Positions 44,444 through 52,539 of a DNA stretch of 64,000 bases are shown piece by piece. The stretch spans positions 372,001-436,000 of the forward strand of contig NZ_CP019449.1 in assembly GCF_001984035.1 (NCBI RefSeq), in the 5' to 3' direction. The notes beneath the pieces are model-generated. The model had not been told where the DNA came from. It worked only from the letters and a program-made list of their open reading frames with translations, and did no database searches. The stretch's first letter is position 1, and each line of letters opens with the position of its first letter. This DNA is from Sphingopyxis sp. QXT-31. Lineage in GTDB: Bacteria > Pseudomonadota > Alphaproteobacteria > Sphingomonadales > Sphingomonadaceae. Position numbers and translations under genes: made by a program.

Positions 44444-45131
44444 GCTCGATCGCCTCGACCCCGATCTCCTGCTGCCGATCGCGGGGGCGGTCATCGCCGG
44501 CGCGATTATCGGCGGCGAGCGCGAATATCGCGCGAGCCCGGCGGGTCTGCGCACCCATATCCTCGTCGCGCTGTCCTGCTGTCTCCTCATGCTGTCGGCC
44601 GTTCACCAGATGGAATGGCTCACCGACACGCCGACCGAGGTCGTGCGCATCGATCCCGTGCGCATGGCGCATGGCGTGCTCACCGGGATCGGCTTCCTGT
44701 GCGGGGGCGTGATCTTTCGCGAGGGGCTCAATGTCCGCGGGCTCACCACCGCTGCATCGCTCTGGATGACCGCGACACTCGGCATCCTGTTCGGGGTCGG
44801 CTTCTACGAACTCGCCATCTTCGGCGGCGTCGCGACCTTCCTCGTGCTCGCTGCCGTCACCTGGACCGAGCGCCACGCGCCGCAGCGGCGCATCGCGCAT
44901 ATCACGCTCGACTATCGGGCGGGAACGAGCATCGCCTCGGCCGAGGTCATCGCCCTGCTCGGCGAACATGGCCTCAAGGCGATCACCGTCGAACAGCGCC
45001 GCGCCGGCGGCGCGCCCGGTTTTACCGCCATCGCCGCAGGCTATGGCGAGGAATGTGCCGATGCGCTGGCGGCGGCGCTCAGCGAGGACGATCGCATCGC
45101 CGCCTTTGACATCAGGCCGCAGCAGGGATGA
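44436..45131 (+). CDS. MgtC/SapB family membrane protein
   Basis: A 231-aa protein. About four to five membrane helices carry the MgtC signature: AGAIIGGEREYRASPAGLRTHILVALSCCLLM (split by reading), RMAHGVLTGIGFLCGGVIFREG and LTTAASLWMTATLGILFGVGFY. A cytosolic C-terminal domain resembling ACT folds follows (about 150-231). The family is associated with growth at low magnesium, acid stress and control of membrane ATP synthase. It overlaps neighbours by 8 and 4 bases. Confidence 0.85.
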   Translation: MSELDRLDPDLLLPIAGAVIAGAIIGGEREYRASPAGLRTHILVALSCCLLMLSAVHQMEWLTDTPTEVVRIDPVRMAHGVLTGIGFLCGGVIFREGLNVRGLTTAASLWMTATLGILFGVGFYELAIFGGVATFLVLAAVTWTERHAPQRRIAHITLDYRAGTSIASAEVIALLGEHGLKAITVEQRRAGGAPGFTAIAAGYGEECADALAAALSEDDRIAAFDIRPQQG

Positions 45132-46120
45132 AGGGTGGGGCCGGAACGGGCGCGGGCATGCCCGCTGGCCGCGACCCTTCGGGCGAGCCCGCTTATGATG
45201 CGCTCGTCATCGGCGCGGGACCCGGAGGGCTCACCGCCGCTCTCTACCTTGCGCGCTATCGCCGCCGCACCCTCGTGCTCCACGACGGACGCTCGCGCGC
45301 GCTTGGCGCGCCGATGGCCTGGAACGTGCCCGGATTTCCCGACGGAATATCGGGAGCCGATCTCGTCGCGCGGCTCACCGATCAGGCAGAGAGATACGGT
45401 GCCGAAATCGAATTGGCGCGCGTCGACTGTCTGTCCGCAGGCGCCGGCGGTGCCCCCTTCGCGGCGCGGCTCGAGGACGGCCGCCGCCTGTCGGCGCGCG
45501 GGCTCATTCTCGCGACCGGCGTCATCACCAACGAGGCGGTGCTCGATAGCGGCGACCATGACGCCGCCGTCCGGAGCGGCGCGCTGCGCTACTGCCCGAT
45601 CTGCGACGGATTTGAGCATCGCGGGCGCAAGATCGCCGTACTCGGGTCGGACCTTCATGGCGCCGCCGAGGCGATGTTCCTGAGGCAATATACCGACGAT
45701 GTGACCCTCATCCCCAAGTGGCAGGTCGAGCTCACGCCCGCGCAGCGTGCCGAACTCGCGGCCAGCGACGTGCGGATCGAGGAGCGGCAGCTGCTTCGCC
45801 TCGCGCACCGGGACAGACGCATAGCGGTGCAGCTGGAGGGTGCAGAGGACGCGCTTTTCTTCGACACCCTCTATCCGGCGCTCGGGTCCGAACCGCGCAG
45901 CGAATTGCTGGCGGGGCTCGGTCTCCAAGGCGACGCCAATCGCTGCCTGCCGGCCGATGCCTTTGCCGAGCCCTTGATGCCCGGCGTCTACGGCGCCGGC
46001 GATGTTCTCGCCGGGCTCGACCAGATCAGCACCGCGACGGGCCATGGCGCGGCGGCTGCGACGCGGCTTCACAACTGGCTGCGCCGTGTCGAAGGGCATG
46101 TAATGGCGGACCAGCACTGA
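45128..46120 (+). CDS. NAD(P)/FAD-dependent oxidoreductase (thioredoxin reductase-like)
   Basis: A 330-aa protein beginning at an ATGA overlap with the mgtC-type gene. FAD site: ALVIGAGPGGLTAALYLARY. Redox-active pair in RYCPICDGFEHRG (Cys-Pro-Ile-Cys). NAD(P)-binding segment IAVLGSDLHGAAEAMFL is a variant without the canonical GxGxxA, and the FAD C-terminal motif is VYGAGDVLAGLDQISTATGHG. It resembles thioredoxin/alkylhydroperoxide reductases; its partner protein is not in the window. Confidence 0.83.
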   Translation: MKGGAGTGAGMPAGRDPSGEPAYDALVIGAGPGGLTAALYLARYRRRTLVLHDGRSRALGAPMAWNVPGFPDGISGADLVARLTDQAERYGAEIELARVDCLSAGAGGAPFAARLEDGRRLSARGLILATGVITNEAVLDSGDHDAAVRSGALRYCPICDGFEHRGRKIAVLGSDLHGAAEAMFLRQYTDDVTLIPKWQVELTPAQRAELAASDVRIEERQLLRLAHRDRRIAVQLEGAEDALFFDTLYPALGSEPRSELLAGLGLQGDANRCLPADAFAEPLMPGVYGAGDVLAGLDQISTATGHGAAAATRLHNWLRRVEGHVMADQH

Positions 46121-46448
46121 AAGGCAAGGGGCAGGCTATCGTTTCGACGGATGCACGAAAGCTGCTCGGCCGGGCGCGTTCGGCCCACATAGTCGTTCGG
46201 CAAAACCGGCCTCGATGACCTGGTGACGCGACGGGCAGATGGGGCCCAGCCCGCCGCAGCGCGTGCAGGATTGATCTCGATCATCACGATTTTCGCGCCT
46301 TGGGGTCCCAAATCTGCTATGCAGAAGTGGCTGAGTCCCACCCTCGTCGGCGTCTCTTGCGGCTGCCTCATTTTGCAGCCCGCCCTTTACATGAGGCCTG
46401 CCGATCATTGGGTGCTGAGAGCAGGGTCGCGCTTGCTCCGGAACAGGA
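46121..46448. other. Intergenic region before the 89-aa gene
   Basis: 328 bases with no credible gene. It contains a Crp/Fnr-like box (46271-46284) with the CGATT that also follows the boxes at 21843 and 33971; nothing else is recognised. Confidence 0.4.
46271..46284 (+). promoter_or_regulatory. Candidate Crp/Fnr box before the 89-aa gene
   Basis: TTGAT-CTCG-ATCAT matches the FNR/FixK consensus TTGAT-N4-ATCAA at 9 of 10 half-site positions, the best match in the window. It lies 165 bases before the 89-aa gene. Confidence 0.55.
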
Positions 46449-46718
46449 ATGGAGCATGTCATGCGCCTTTTTCATCTTCTTTTTCATGGCGAGGATGCGC
46501 GCGAGCCGCGCCGCGTCGAATTTCGCGCCCCCGACGCCTATCAGGCCTTCCAGTTCGCGCTCAACGATCGCGGCAGTGCCGAGGTCGAACTATGGGACGG
46601 CGAGCAGCTTCTCGTTCGCATGAGCAAGACCGAAGCCAATCTCTGGAAACTGCACGGCCTCCCCCCATCCCAAGGCACCGCGGGGTCCTCTGCTCAGTCA
46701 GGGGCGGCCGCCGCCTGA
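46449..46718 (+). CDS. Unrecognised 89-aa protein
   Basis: The start may be ATG 46449 (after GGAACAGGA) or ATG 46461 (MRLFHLLFHGED). The core, RVEFRAPDAYQAFQFALNDRGSAEVELWDGEQLLVRMSK (split by reading), looks like a compact alpha/beta fold, with a low-complexity Ala/Gly/Ser tail. No family is recognised. A strong Crp/Fnr-type box lies upstream. Confidence 0.5.
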   Translation: MEHVMRLFHLLFHGEDAREPRRVEFRAPDAYQAFQFALNDRGSAEVELWDGEQLLVRMSKTEANLWKLHGLPPSQGTAGSSAQSGAAAA

Positions 46719-46785
46719 CCCGCGCTGCGGAGGTGACGGGCGCGCGATGGACGCGTGACAGGTGGATGACGCCCGCTTGCCCGCC

Positions 46786-47178
46786 TCAGGCGGGCCGGCC
46801 GTCTTGCCCGGCGCAGAGGCCGAGGCATGCATCGACGAGCGCGCTCATCAGCACGGGTTTCGAGAAGAAGAAGCTGCCCTCGACCTGTCGATCGGCAAGC
46901 GGCACATTGGCCGAGGCATAGACGACGCCGCCGCCCGGATGAAGCGCGCGATAGGCTTCCGCGAGGCTCCATCCGTCGAGAGCGCCGGCAAGCCGGATAT
47001 CGGTCACGAGAATATGCGGTCGCTCCTCGCCGATCAGGAGCAGTGCGTCCTCGGCGGTTTCGACCTCGCGAACCGCGAACCCGGCTGCCTCGAGCGCCTC
47101 GACGATGTCGATGCGGACGAGCCATTCGTCTTCGGCGACGATGGCCGTGCAGAGAGGGGCGGGGGACGGGTTTGGCAC
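46786..47178 (-). CDS. Single-domain response regulator (CheY-like receiver)
   Basis: About 130 aa from a GTG at 47178; the frame is open to 47274 but the extra 32 residues do not look like a receiver. The acidic pocket is AIVAEDEWLVRIDIVEALEAAG (split by reading), the phospho-acceptor Asp lies in HILVTDIRLAG, and Lys in FFFSKPVL. There is no output domain. It is divergent from an HWE histidine kinase gene 170 bases away, its probable partner; such stand-alone receivers commonly act as phospho-relays in alphaproteobacterial stress signalling. Confidence 0.78.
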   Translation of the reverse strand: MPNPSPAPLCTAIVAEDEWLVRIDIVEALEAAGFAVREVETAEDALLLIGEERPHILVTDIRLAGALDGWSLAEAYRALHPGGGVVYASANVPLADRQVEGSFFFSKPVLMSALVDACLGLCAGQDGRPA

Positions 47179-47202
47179 GCTGATGACTTTCGCCCTGAAA
47201 CA

Positions 47203-47216
47203 TGGATCGAAGTTGA
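47203..47216 (-). promoter_or_regulatory. Weak Crp/Fnr-like box before the receiver gene
   Basis: On the + strand TGGAT-CGAA-GTTGA; it shares GATCGAAGTT with the box at 41545. It lies 25 bases upstream of the receiver start. It is weaker than the other copies. Confidence 0.3.
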
Positions 47217-47348
47217 GAGGTCGCTCGGCGTCACGGCTGGGCGCATGGCAGTCTCGGCGGAACGCATCAACCACTCAAGGGTTTCTTTGCGATAGCGAAT
47301 CCCCTTTCGGGAACGCAGGGGCCATCGGAGGGGCAGAGACCATGCCAT

Positions 47349-48917
47349 ATGCGTGAGATGCTGATCGAGGACGAAGCGGCTCAAGGGGGCTTAGCCGTGC
47401 GCGAAAGTGCTGCGCACCTCGCGGCGCTTGTCGACGGGTCGGACGATGCGATCGTCAGCAAGACGCTCGATGGTATCATCACCAGCTGGAATCCCGCGGC
47501 CGAACGCATGTTCGGCTATTGTGCCGACGAGATCGTCGGCCGCTCGATCATCACCCTCATCCCCGAGGAACGCCGCAGCGAAGAAACCGCGATCATCGAG
47601 CGCATTCGCGCCGGCGAGCGCGTTCCGCCTTTCGAGACGGCGCGGCGGCGCAAGGACGGCAGTCTCGTCGATCTCTCGATCACCGTGTCGCCGGTGCGCC
47701 GCGCCGACGGCACGATCATCGGCGCCTCGAAGATCGCGCGCCACATTTCGGAACGAAAGGCGGTCGAGGCGCAGCTCGCCAGCCAGGCCGAGCGGCTGAC
47801 CCACCTCAATCGCGCCGCCCTCCTCGTCTCGCAGGATCTCGACCTCGAACGGATCGTCCAGGCGGTGACCGATATCGCGACCGAGCTCAGCGGTGCGCGC
47901 TTCGGCGCCTTCTTTTACAATGTGCTGGGCGACGAGGGCGAAAGCTATCTGCTCTTCTCGCTCTCCGGCGCGCCGCGCGAGGCGTTCGAGCGCTTCGGCA
48001 TGCCGCGCAATACCGCCGTCTTCGACCCGACGTTCCGCGGAGCGGGGACGATCCGGTCCGACGATATCCGCAAGGATCCGCGCTACGGCCTGAGCGCGCC
48101 GCACCACGGCATGCCAGAAGGGCATCTGCCCGTCGTGAGCTATCTCGCGGTTCCCGTGATGTCGCGCTCGGGCGCGGTGCTCGGCGGTCTTTTCTTTGGC
48201 CATGACGAGCCCGCCATGTTCAATGCCGAGGTCGAGGAGCTTGTCGAGGCCGTGGCTGCGCAGGCTGCGGTGGCGATGGACAACGCCCATCTTCACGAGG
48301 CGGCGCGCGTCGAGATCGCGGCGCGCGTGAGGGCCGAAGAGGAGCTCCAGCTCACCCTCGCCGAAATGCGCCACCGGGTGAAGAACACGCTCGCGATGGT
48401 CCAGGCGATTGCCGCACAGACGTTTCGCGAGACGCCGGCTACTGAGCGCGAGTCGTTCGAGGCGCGCGTCCGCGCCCTCTCCGACGCGCACGACCTCCTC
48501 ACCGAACGCCACTGGGGCACCGTGTCGGCCGGCGAAATGATCGAGCGCGCGCTCCACGCCTTCGACAAGATGAAGCCGGGCCGCATCAGCCTCGCGGGGC
48601 CGGACGCCGAGGTGCCGGCGTCGAGGGCGCTGCTCGCGGCGATGGCGCTGCACGAACTCGGGACCAATGCGGTCAAATATGGGGCGCTGTCGGGCGATGC
48701 CGGCACGGTCGCGGTCGAGTGGGACATGGTGAACGAGAACGGTCGGGATCGGCTCCGCCTGCGCTGGAGCGAGCAGGCCGGTCCCCCCGTCGCGCCTCCC
48801 GCGCGCACGGGCTTCGGCACGCGAATGCTCGAACGGGCGCTCCGCGGGCAGGGCGGCAGCGCCGCGATCGAGTTCCGGCCCGAGGGTGTTTGCTGCACCC
48901 TTGAGCTTCCTGCATGA
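47349..48917 (+). CDS. HWE-family sensor histidine kinase (PAS-GAF-HWE)
   Basis: A 522-aa soluble kinase. A PAS domain with PAC (about 20-140; ALVDGSDDAIVSKTLDGIITSWN, split by reading; FGYCADEIVGRSI) is followed by a GAF domain (about 165-320) and the HWE kinase core: phospho-acceptor His in AEMRHRVKNTLAMVQAIAAQ near residue 341, the N-box ALHELGTNAVKYGALSG and the WSE motif LRWSEQAGPP. HWE kinases are typical of alphaproteobacterial light, redox and general-stress signalling. No membrane segment or Cys for a LOV chromophore is evident. The partner is probably the divergent receiver. Confidence 0.87.
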   Translation: MREMLIEDEAAQGGLAVRESAAHLAALVDGSDDAIVSKTLDGIITSWNPAAERMFGYCADEIVGRSIITLIPEERRSEETAIIERIRAGERVPPFETARRRKDGSLVDLSITVSPVRRADGTIIGASKIARHISERKAVEAQLASQAERLTHLNRAALLVSQDLDLERIVQAVTDIATELSGARFGAFFYNVLGDEGESYLLFSLSGAPREAFERFGMPRNTAVFDPTFRGAGTIRSDDIRKDPRYGLSAPHHGMPEGHLPVVSYLAVPVMSRSGAVLGGLFFGHDEPAMFNAEVEELVEAVAAQAAVAMDNAHLHEAARVEIAARVRAEEELQLTLAEMRHRVKNTLAMVQAIAAQTFRETPATERESFEARVRALSDAHDLLTERHWGTVSAGEMIERALHAFDKMKPGRISLAGPDAEVPASRALLAAMALHELGTNAVKYGALSGDAGTVAVEWDMVNENGRDRLRLRWSEQAGPPVAPPARTGFGTRMLERALRGQGGSAAIEFRPEGVCCTLELPA

Positions 48918-49083
48918 CCAGCATCGCGGGCGCGGCGGGATCGCGCGAGGTTCGCGCGGTTCGTGGGTCGAGGATCGAAGGTGCGGGCCGAGGGTCGATG
49001 GTCGAAGGGAGCGGTTCGCAGGTGGGCGTCTCAAGCCTTGCTCGTGGCTGGCGAGTCGGGCGCGGCTCGGTTAAGGCGTAGCC

Positions 49084-49341
49084 ATGGCGGGAATCGGATC
49101 ACGCATCGACGAGTCGGGGACGCTGCTGCGGGTGGCAGGCGGCTTTGCGCTTCGCCGCGATCTCGGCGGCCGCTGGCGGCTCGACCTTCGCCGCACCCCC
49201 GTCGATCATGTCGAGAAGCGCGTGCGCATCACGGGCACGCTCGTCGGCGAGGATCTTGTCGAGGTCGACGGCGTCGCCCCGGAAGGCGCCGTAGCGCCCG
49301 GTGGTGCTCTTCCGGACAGCGGCTTGCCGCTCGAAGCATAG
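49084..49341 (+). CDS. DUF5818-like small protein
   Basis: An 85-aa protein. Reading: ESGTLLRVAGGFALRRDLGGRWRLDLRR, split by eye, then KRVRITGTLVGEDLVEVDGV, giving a small all-beta (OB-like) fold pattern that resembles DUF5818. Function unknown. The preceding 166 bases (48918-49083) show no gene. Confidence 0.5.
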   Translation: MAGIGSRIDESGTLLRVAGGFALRRDLGGRWRLDLRRTPVDHVEKRVRITGTLVGEDLVEVDGVAPEGAVAPGGALPDSGLPLEA

Positions 49342-49472
49342 TCGCGCCGCTTCCGGCCCAAGCTGCGTGGGGACAGGCTTGCAAAGCCGGATGTCCGCCT
49401 ACGTCCGCATGCCTCTCAATTTTGTTCGGCTGAAGCCGCGGAACAAAGTGGCGTAATGCCGGTTCGAGCTGC

Positions 49473-50276
49473 ATGACCCAGACCATCGCCACCCCCGCAC
49501 CCGCTGCCGATCCGGCGCGTATCGTCGTCCTTCTCTGTGCGCTGGCGCAGATCGGAGCTGCCCTTTTGCCGGTGATGGGGATCGGCACGCCGGTCGGCGA
49601 GCGTTCGGACGCCGTGCAGACGCTGATAACACCCGCGGGCTGGGCCTTCTCGATCTGGGGCGCGCTTTATCTCGGATCGCTGGTTTTTGCGCTTCTCCAG
49701 TTCACCGCTGCGGGGCGCGATAGCGCGTTGTTCGCTGCGCTGCGCTGGTCGGCGGCCGGGGCCTTCCTCGGCAACGCGCTCTGGGCCACCTGGGTGCAGC
49801 TCGGCGACATCGACGCGGTATCGACCCTCATCATTTTCGGCTCGCTCGTCTCGATCCTTATCGCCTATCGCCGTATCGCCACCTGGACCGCGTCCTTCTC
49901 GGTGGCCGAGCGCTGGGGCGCCATCCTGCCGCTGTCGGCGCTCGCTTCCTGGTTGACCGCAGCCTCGATCGTCAATGTCGCCGCCACGTTGCGCTATTAT
50001 GGCGTCGACGCTCTGCCCGATGTCGCGCCGCTCATCTCCGCCGCGATTATCGTCGTCGGCGGTCTGATCGCGGCCGCGGCCCTTGCGCGGGGCAAGGGCA
50101 ATCCGCCTTTCGCGCTCGTCTTCCTTTGGGCGCTGGCAGCGATCATCGCAGCCGGCGGGCAGGAGGCGGCTGCCGTCGCGGTGGCGGCAGCGATCGCGGC
50201 GATCCTCGTGCTGATCGGAATTTCGCTGGGCTGGCGCGACGGCGGCGCGCACCATTGGTCCGGCTCGAGATCGTAA
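49473..50276 (+). CDS. Multi-pass membrane protein, possibly tryptophan-rich sensory (TspO-like)
   Basis: A 267-aa hydrophobic protein with about seven predicted membrane helices. The segment TPAGWAFSIWGALYLGSLVFALLQ (split by reading) resembles the PAGWAFSIWGxIY start found in a branch of proteins annotated as tryptophan-rich sensory proteins. Other hydrophobic blocks include ALWATWVQLGDI and FALVFLWALAAIIAAGG. The assignment rests on that one motif. It is the last gene of the cargo before the DUF736 backbone gene. Confidence 0.5.
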   Translation: MTQTIATPAPAADPARIVVLLCALAQIGAALLPVMGIGTPVGERSDAVQTLITPAGWAFSIWGALYLGSLVFALLQFTAAGRDSALFAALRWSAAGAFLGNALWATWVQLGDIDAVSTLIIFGSLVSILIAYRRIATWTASFSVAERWGAILPLSALASWLTAASIVNVAATLRYYGVDALPDVAPLISAAIIVVGGLIAAAALARGKGNPPFALVFLWALAAIIAAGGQEAAAVAVAAAIAAILVLIGISLGWRDGGAHHWSGSRS

Positions 50277-50576
50277 ATCTGTCCCGGGGGCGCTTGAGCA
50301 TCTTCGCCGCAGTCGGTTTGATTTCGACCTTTTCCGAGGTTCAGCGCCCGATCGGCGCCTTCTTACGGCGAGGGGCACCGGGCGTCGCCGCGTCCCTGCG
50401 GCCAGCCGCGATCCCGACCCGCGCTTGAGGCGTCTGCCGGGGCGCGGCCCCGGCGCAACGGGCTTCGCCCGTCCTCCACTGCCGTTGCGGCCCTCCGGGT
50501 GCGCCGGTGCCTGGCGGCGCCCGGCTGCCTTTCTGCGCCGCGGGACGGGCTCGCGGGCAACGGCAGGAGACACATC
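50277..50576. other. GC-rich non-coding leader before DUF736
   Basis: 300 bases without a credible gene. It ends in GGCAGGAGACACATC before the ATG, like the CAGGAGAC leader before the DUF2493 gene at 2841. Many short GC-rich inverted repeats are present but none was matched base for base to the left leader. Confidence 0.4.
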
Positions 50577-50900
50577 ATGGGCGCCATCGGCTTCGTCAGC
50601 GGCACGATCGAGAAGGGCTTTGTCGGCGAACTTCGCACCCTCTCGATCCGGGTGCCGATCGAAATTCGCATCAACCGCGGCAAGGGGAGCGAGGTGCAGC
50701 CCGACTACCGCGTCTATGCCGACGACGTCGAGATCGGCGCGGGATGGGTGCGCCTCGCAGCTGTGTCCGAGCGGCGCTACGTGTCGCTCGCGCTCGAAGC
50801 CCCCGAGTTCGGTCAGCGGCGCCTTTATGCGAACCTTGCTCGCGCGGCAGGGCAGGACAATCCCGATGCTTATGCGCTGCTCTGGAACCCCGCCGACTGA
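50577..50900 (+). CDS. DUF736 family protein
   Basis: A 107-aa protein beginning MGAIGFVSGTIEKGFVGELRTLSI (split by reading), then KGSEVQPDYRVYADDVEIGAGW and VSLALEAPEFGQRRLYANLARA. This is the DUF736 pattern. DUF736 genes are a marker of alphaproteobacterial plasmids and ICEs and usually sit near DUF2493, SNO and Toprim genes. Here about 47 kb of cargo separates it from those genes. CAGGAGAC sets the start. The protein's function is unknown. Confidence 0.85.
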   Translation: MGAIGFVSGTIEKGFVGELRTLSIRVPIEIRINRGKGSEVQPDYRVYADDVEIGAGWVRLAAVSERRYVSLALEAPEFGQRRLYANLARAAGQDNPDAYALLWNPAD

Positions 50901-50985
50901 CTGCGTTCGACAAACATGCGGCTTATCCTCGCACTGGCTGCAATAGCTGGTGCGCGGGAGCCGCCGCCTTGATAGGGTGACGACG

Positions 50986-51915
50986 ATGAAGAGCGATATC
51001 GACCATCTTCCCCCGCACAAGCAGCGCGAACTCGAGCGCGTCGTCGAGATCGTTTTCGAGGAATTCGAGGATGCGCTGGCGCTCGCGACGCAGGGCTGGA
51101 AGAAGAAGGGCCGCATCTCGAAGATCATTCTCTACGGCAGCTATGCTCGCGGCGGCTGGGTCGACGAGCCGCACACCGCCAAGGGCTATCAGTCGGACTA
51201 TGACCTGCTGATCATCGTCAACGACAAGCGGCTGACCGATCGCGCCGACTATTGGTCTAAGCTCGACGACCGCCTCATTCGCGAGCTGTCGGTAACGAAG
51301 ACGCTGCGGACGCCGGTGAATTTCATCGTGCACAGTCTCGATGAAGTGAACTCCGGGCTGTCGCAGGGCCGCTATTTCTTCATGGACGTCGCGCGCGACG
51401 GGATCGCGCTGTACGAAGCCGAGGACAGTGAGCTTGCCGAGCCACAGCCGAAGACGCCGCATGCGGCGCTGGAGATGGCGCGGGAATATTTTGACGAGTG
51501 GTTTCATAGTGCCGGGCGCTTCAAACGCGCGTCGGAATTTTTGATCTCGGAGCGCGGTCTAAAGGAGGCGGCTTTCAACCTGCATCAGGCCACCGAACGT
51601 TATTACAACTGCGCGCTTCTGGTCTGTTCGTTCTATTCACCGCACGTCCACAACCTTGCGTTTCTAAGAACGCAGGCCGAGCGGATCGATCCCCGGCTAG
51701 CAGAAGCGTGGCCGCGAGAGGCGAAGATCGATCGTTCACGTTTTGAGAAGCTCAAGGAAGCTTACATCAAGGCGCGCTACTCGAAGCATTATCGCATTTC
51801 CGAGGATGAGCTTTCCTGGCTCGGCGAACGCGTCAGAGAACTGGCAAAGGTGGTGGAATCGGTTTGCGCCGAGCGGATCGCTCTGCTGGAATCCACTGCA
51901 AAACAGGCAGGCTGA
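50986..51915 (+). CDS. Fused MNT nucleotidyltransferase - HEPN domain protein
   Basis: A 309-aa protein (ATG 50986; a longer in-frame start at 50950 is less likely). The N-terminal domain is a minimal nucleotidyltransferase: ILYGSYARGGWVDE at residues 49-61 and the catalytic Asp pair in QSDYDLLIIV (D71, D73). The C-terminal half (about 165-300) is HEPN-like: ALEMAREYFDEWFHSAGRFKRAS, split by reading, KEAAFNLHQATERYYNCALL and ARYSKHYRIS. MNT and HEPN usually form antitoxin-toxin pairs in which MNT modifies the HEPN RNase; here they are on one chain. It follows DUF736 by 85 bases. Confidence 0.8.
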   Translation: MKSDIDHLPPHKQRELERVVEIVFEEFEDALALATQGWKKKGRISKIILYGSYARGGWVDEPHTAKGYQSDYDLLIIVNDKRLTDRADYWSKLDDRLIRELSVTKTLRTPVNFIVHSLDEVNSGLSQGRYFFMDVARDGIALYEAEDSELAEPQPKTPHAALEMAREYFDEWFHSAGRFKRASEFLISERGLKEAAFNLHQATERYYNCALLVCSFYSPHVHNLAFLRTQAERIDPRLAEAWPREAKIDRSRFEKLKEAYIKARYSKHYRISEDELSWLGERVRELAKVVESVCAERIALLESTAKQAG

Positions 51916-51933
51916 TAGGGCTCGACCGTTCGC

Positions 51934-52155
51934 TTATTTGCCGCGGAACCGTTTGAATTTTTCTCGGGCTTCGGCGGTTTCGACTGCGATACTTGCGTTC
52001 TGGCACTCATCGCCGCGGTGAGTATCGTCCTCACAAGCAGCGACGATATCCCGCGCTTCCTCCAGATGGCTCTCGAAATACTGCAGACTGCGCGGCTCGC
52101 TTCGTCCGCACGCCGCCAAGGTGACGGCAATCGCCAAGGTCATGATCGCACGCAA
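51934..52155 (-). CDS. EexN-like entry-exclusion lipoprotein
   Basis: A 73-aa protein with an N-terminal lipoprotein signal ending at the lipobox LAAC (about residue 16). The mature part reads SLQYFESHLEEARDIVAACE then HRGDECQNASIAVETAEA. The Tyr-Phe-x-x-H-x-x-E-A...C...C-x-N-A pattern is that of EexN family lipoproteins from conjugative type IV secretion loci, which limit redundant entry of like elements. It supports a conjugative element, although no tra/virB genes are in this window. Confidence 0.62.
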   Translation of the reverse strand: MRAIMTLAIAVTLAACGRSEPRSLQYFESHLEEARDIVAACEDDTHRGDECQNASIAVETAEAREKFKRFRGK

Positions 52156-52539
52156 ATCGCCACTCCTGCTGAACCTCCGTGGCCCAACTTAGCGTCGCAG
52201 CTTATAAGTGCGAGGTCGTCGACCAGAGATGCATCCAAACTGAGAGCATCTCTCAGGCGGCTTTGCGCCTCTGATCGGTCGTTCAGACAGTTCGAAGGTG
52301 CTCTCAAAAGCTGCCGTCCGATAACGCAGCGGCTACCGGGTAGTTAGTGAGCGTTTGGTCAGCCTCAACCACAATTCATTTGGGGCGGCAGCGTGTCTGA
52401 AGCGCTGGGTCGATCTTGGTTGGTGGCTCGGAAACTGGATTGGACGAAATTGCTGCTCTCGAAACGTCGTTGGAGGAACCACCGCTTGCTATATGCTCGC
52501 CCAGATAGTCGACGCGGGCAGACCGCGTAGGAATGGAAG
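52156..52539. other. Intergenic region before the KAP NTPase
   Basis: 384 bases. No credible gene, tRNA or attachment repeat is seen. Short inverted strings such as AGGCG...CGCCT near 52257 are too small to interpret. Confidence 0.35.
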
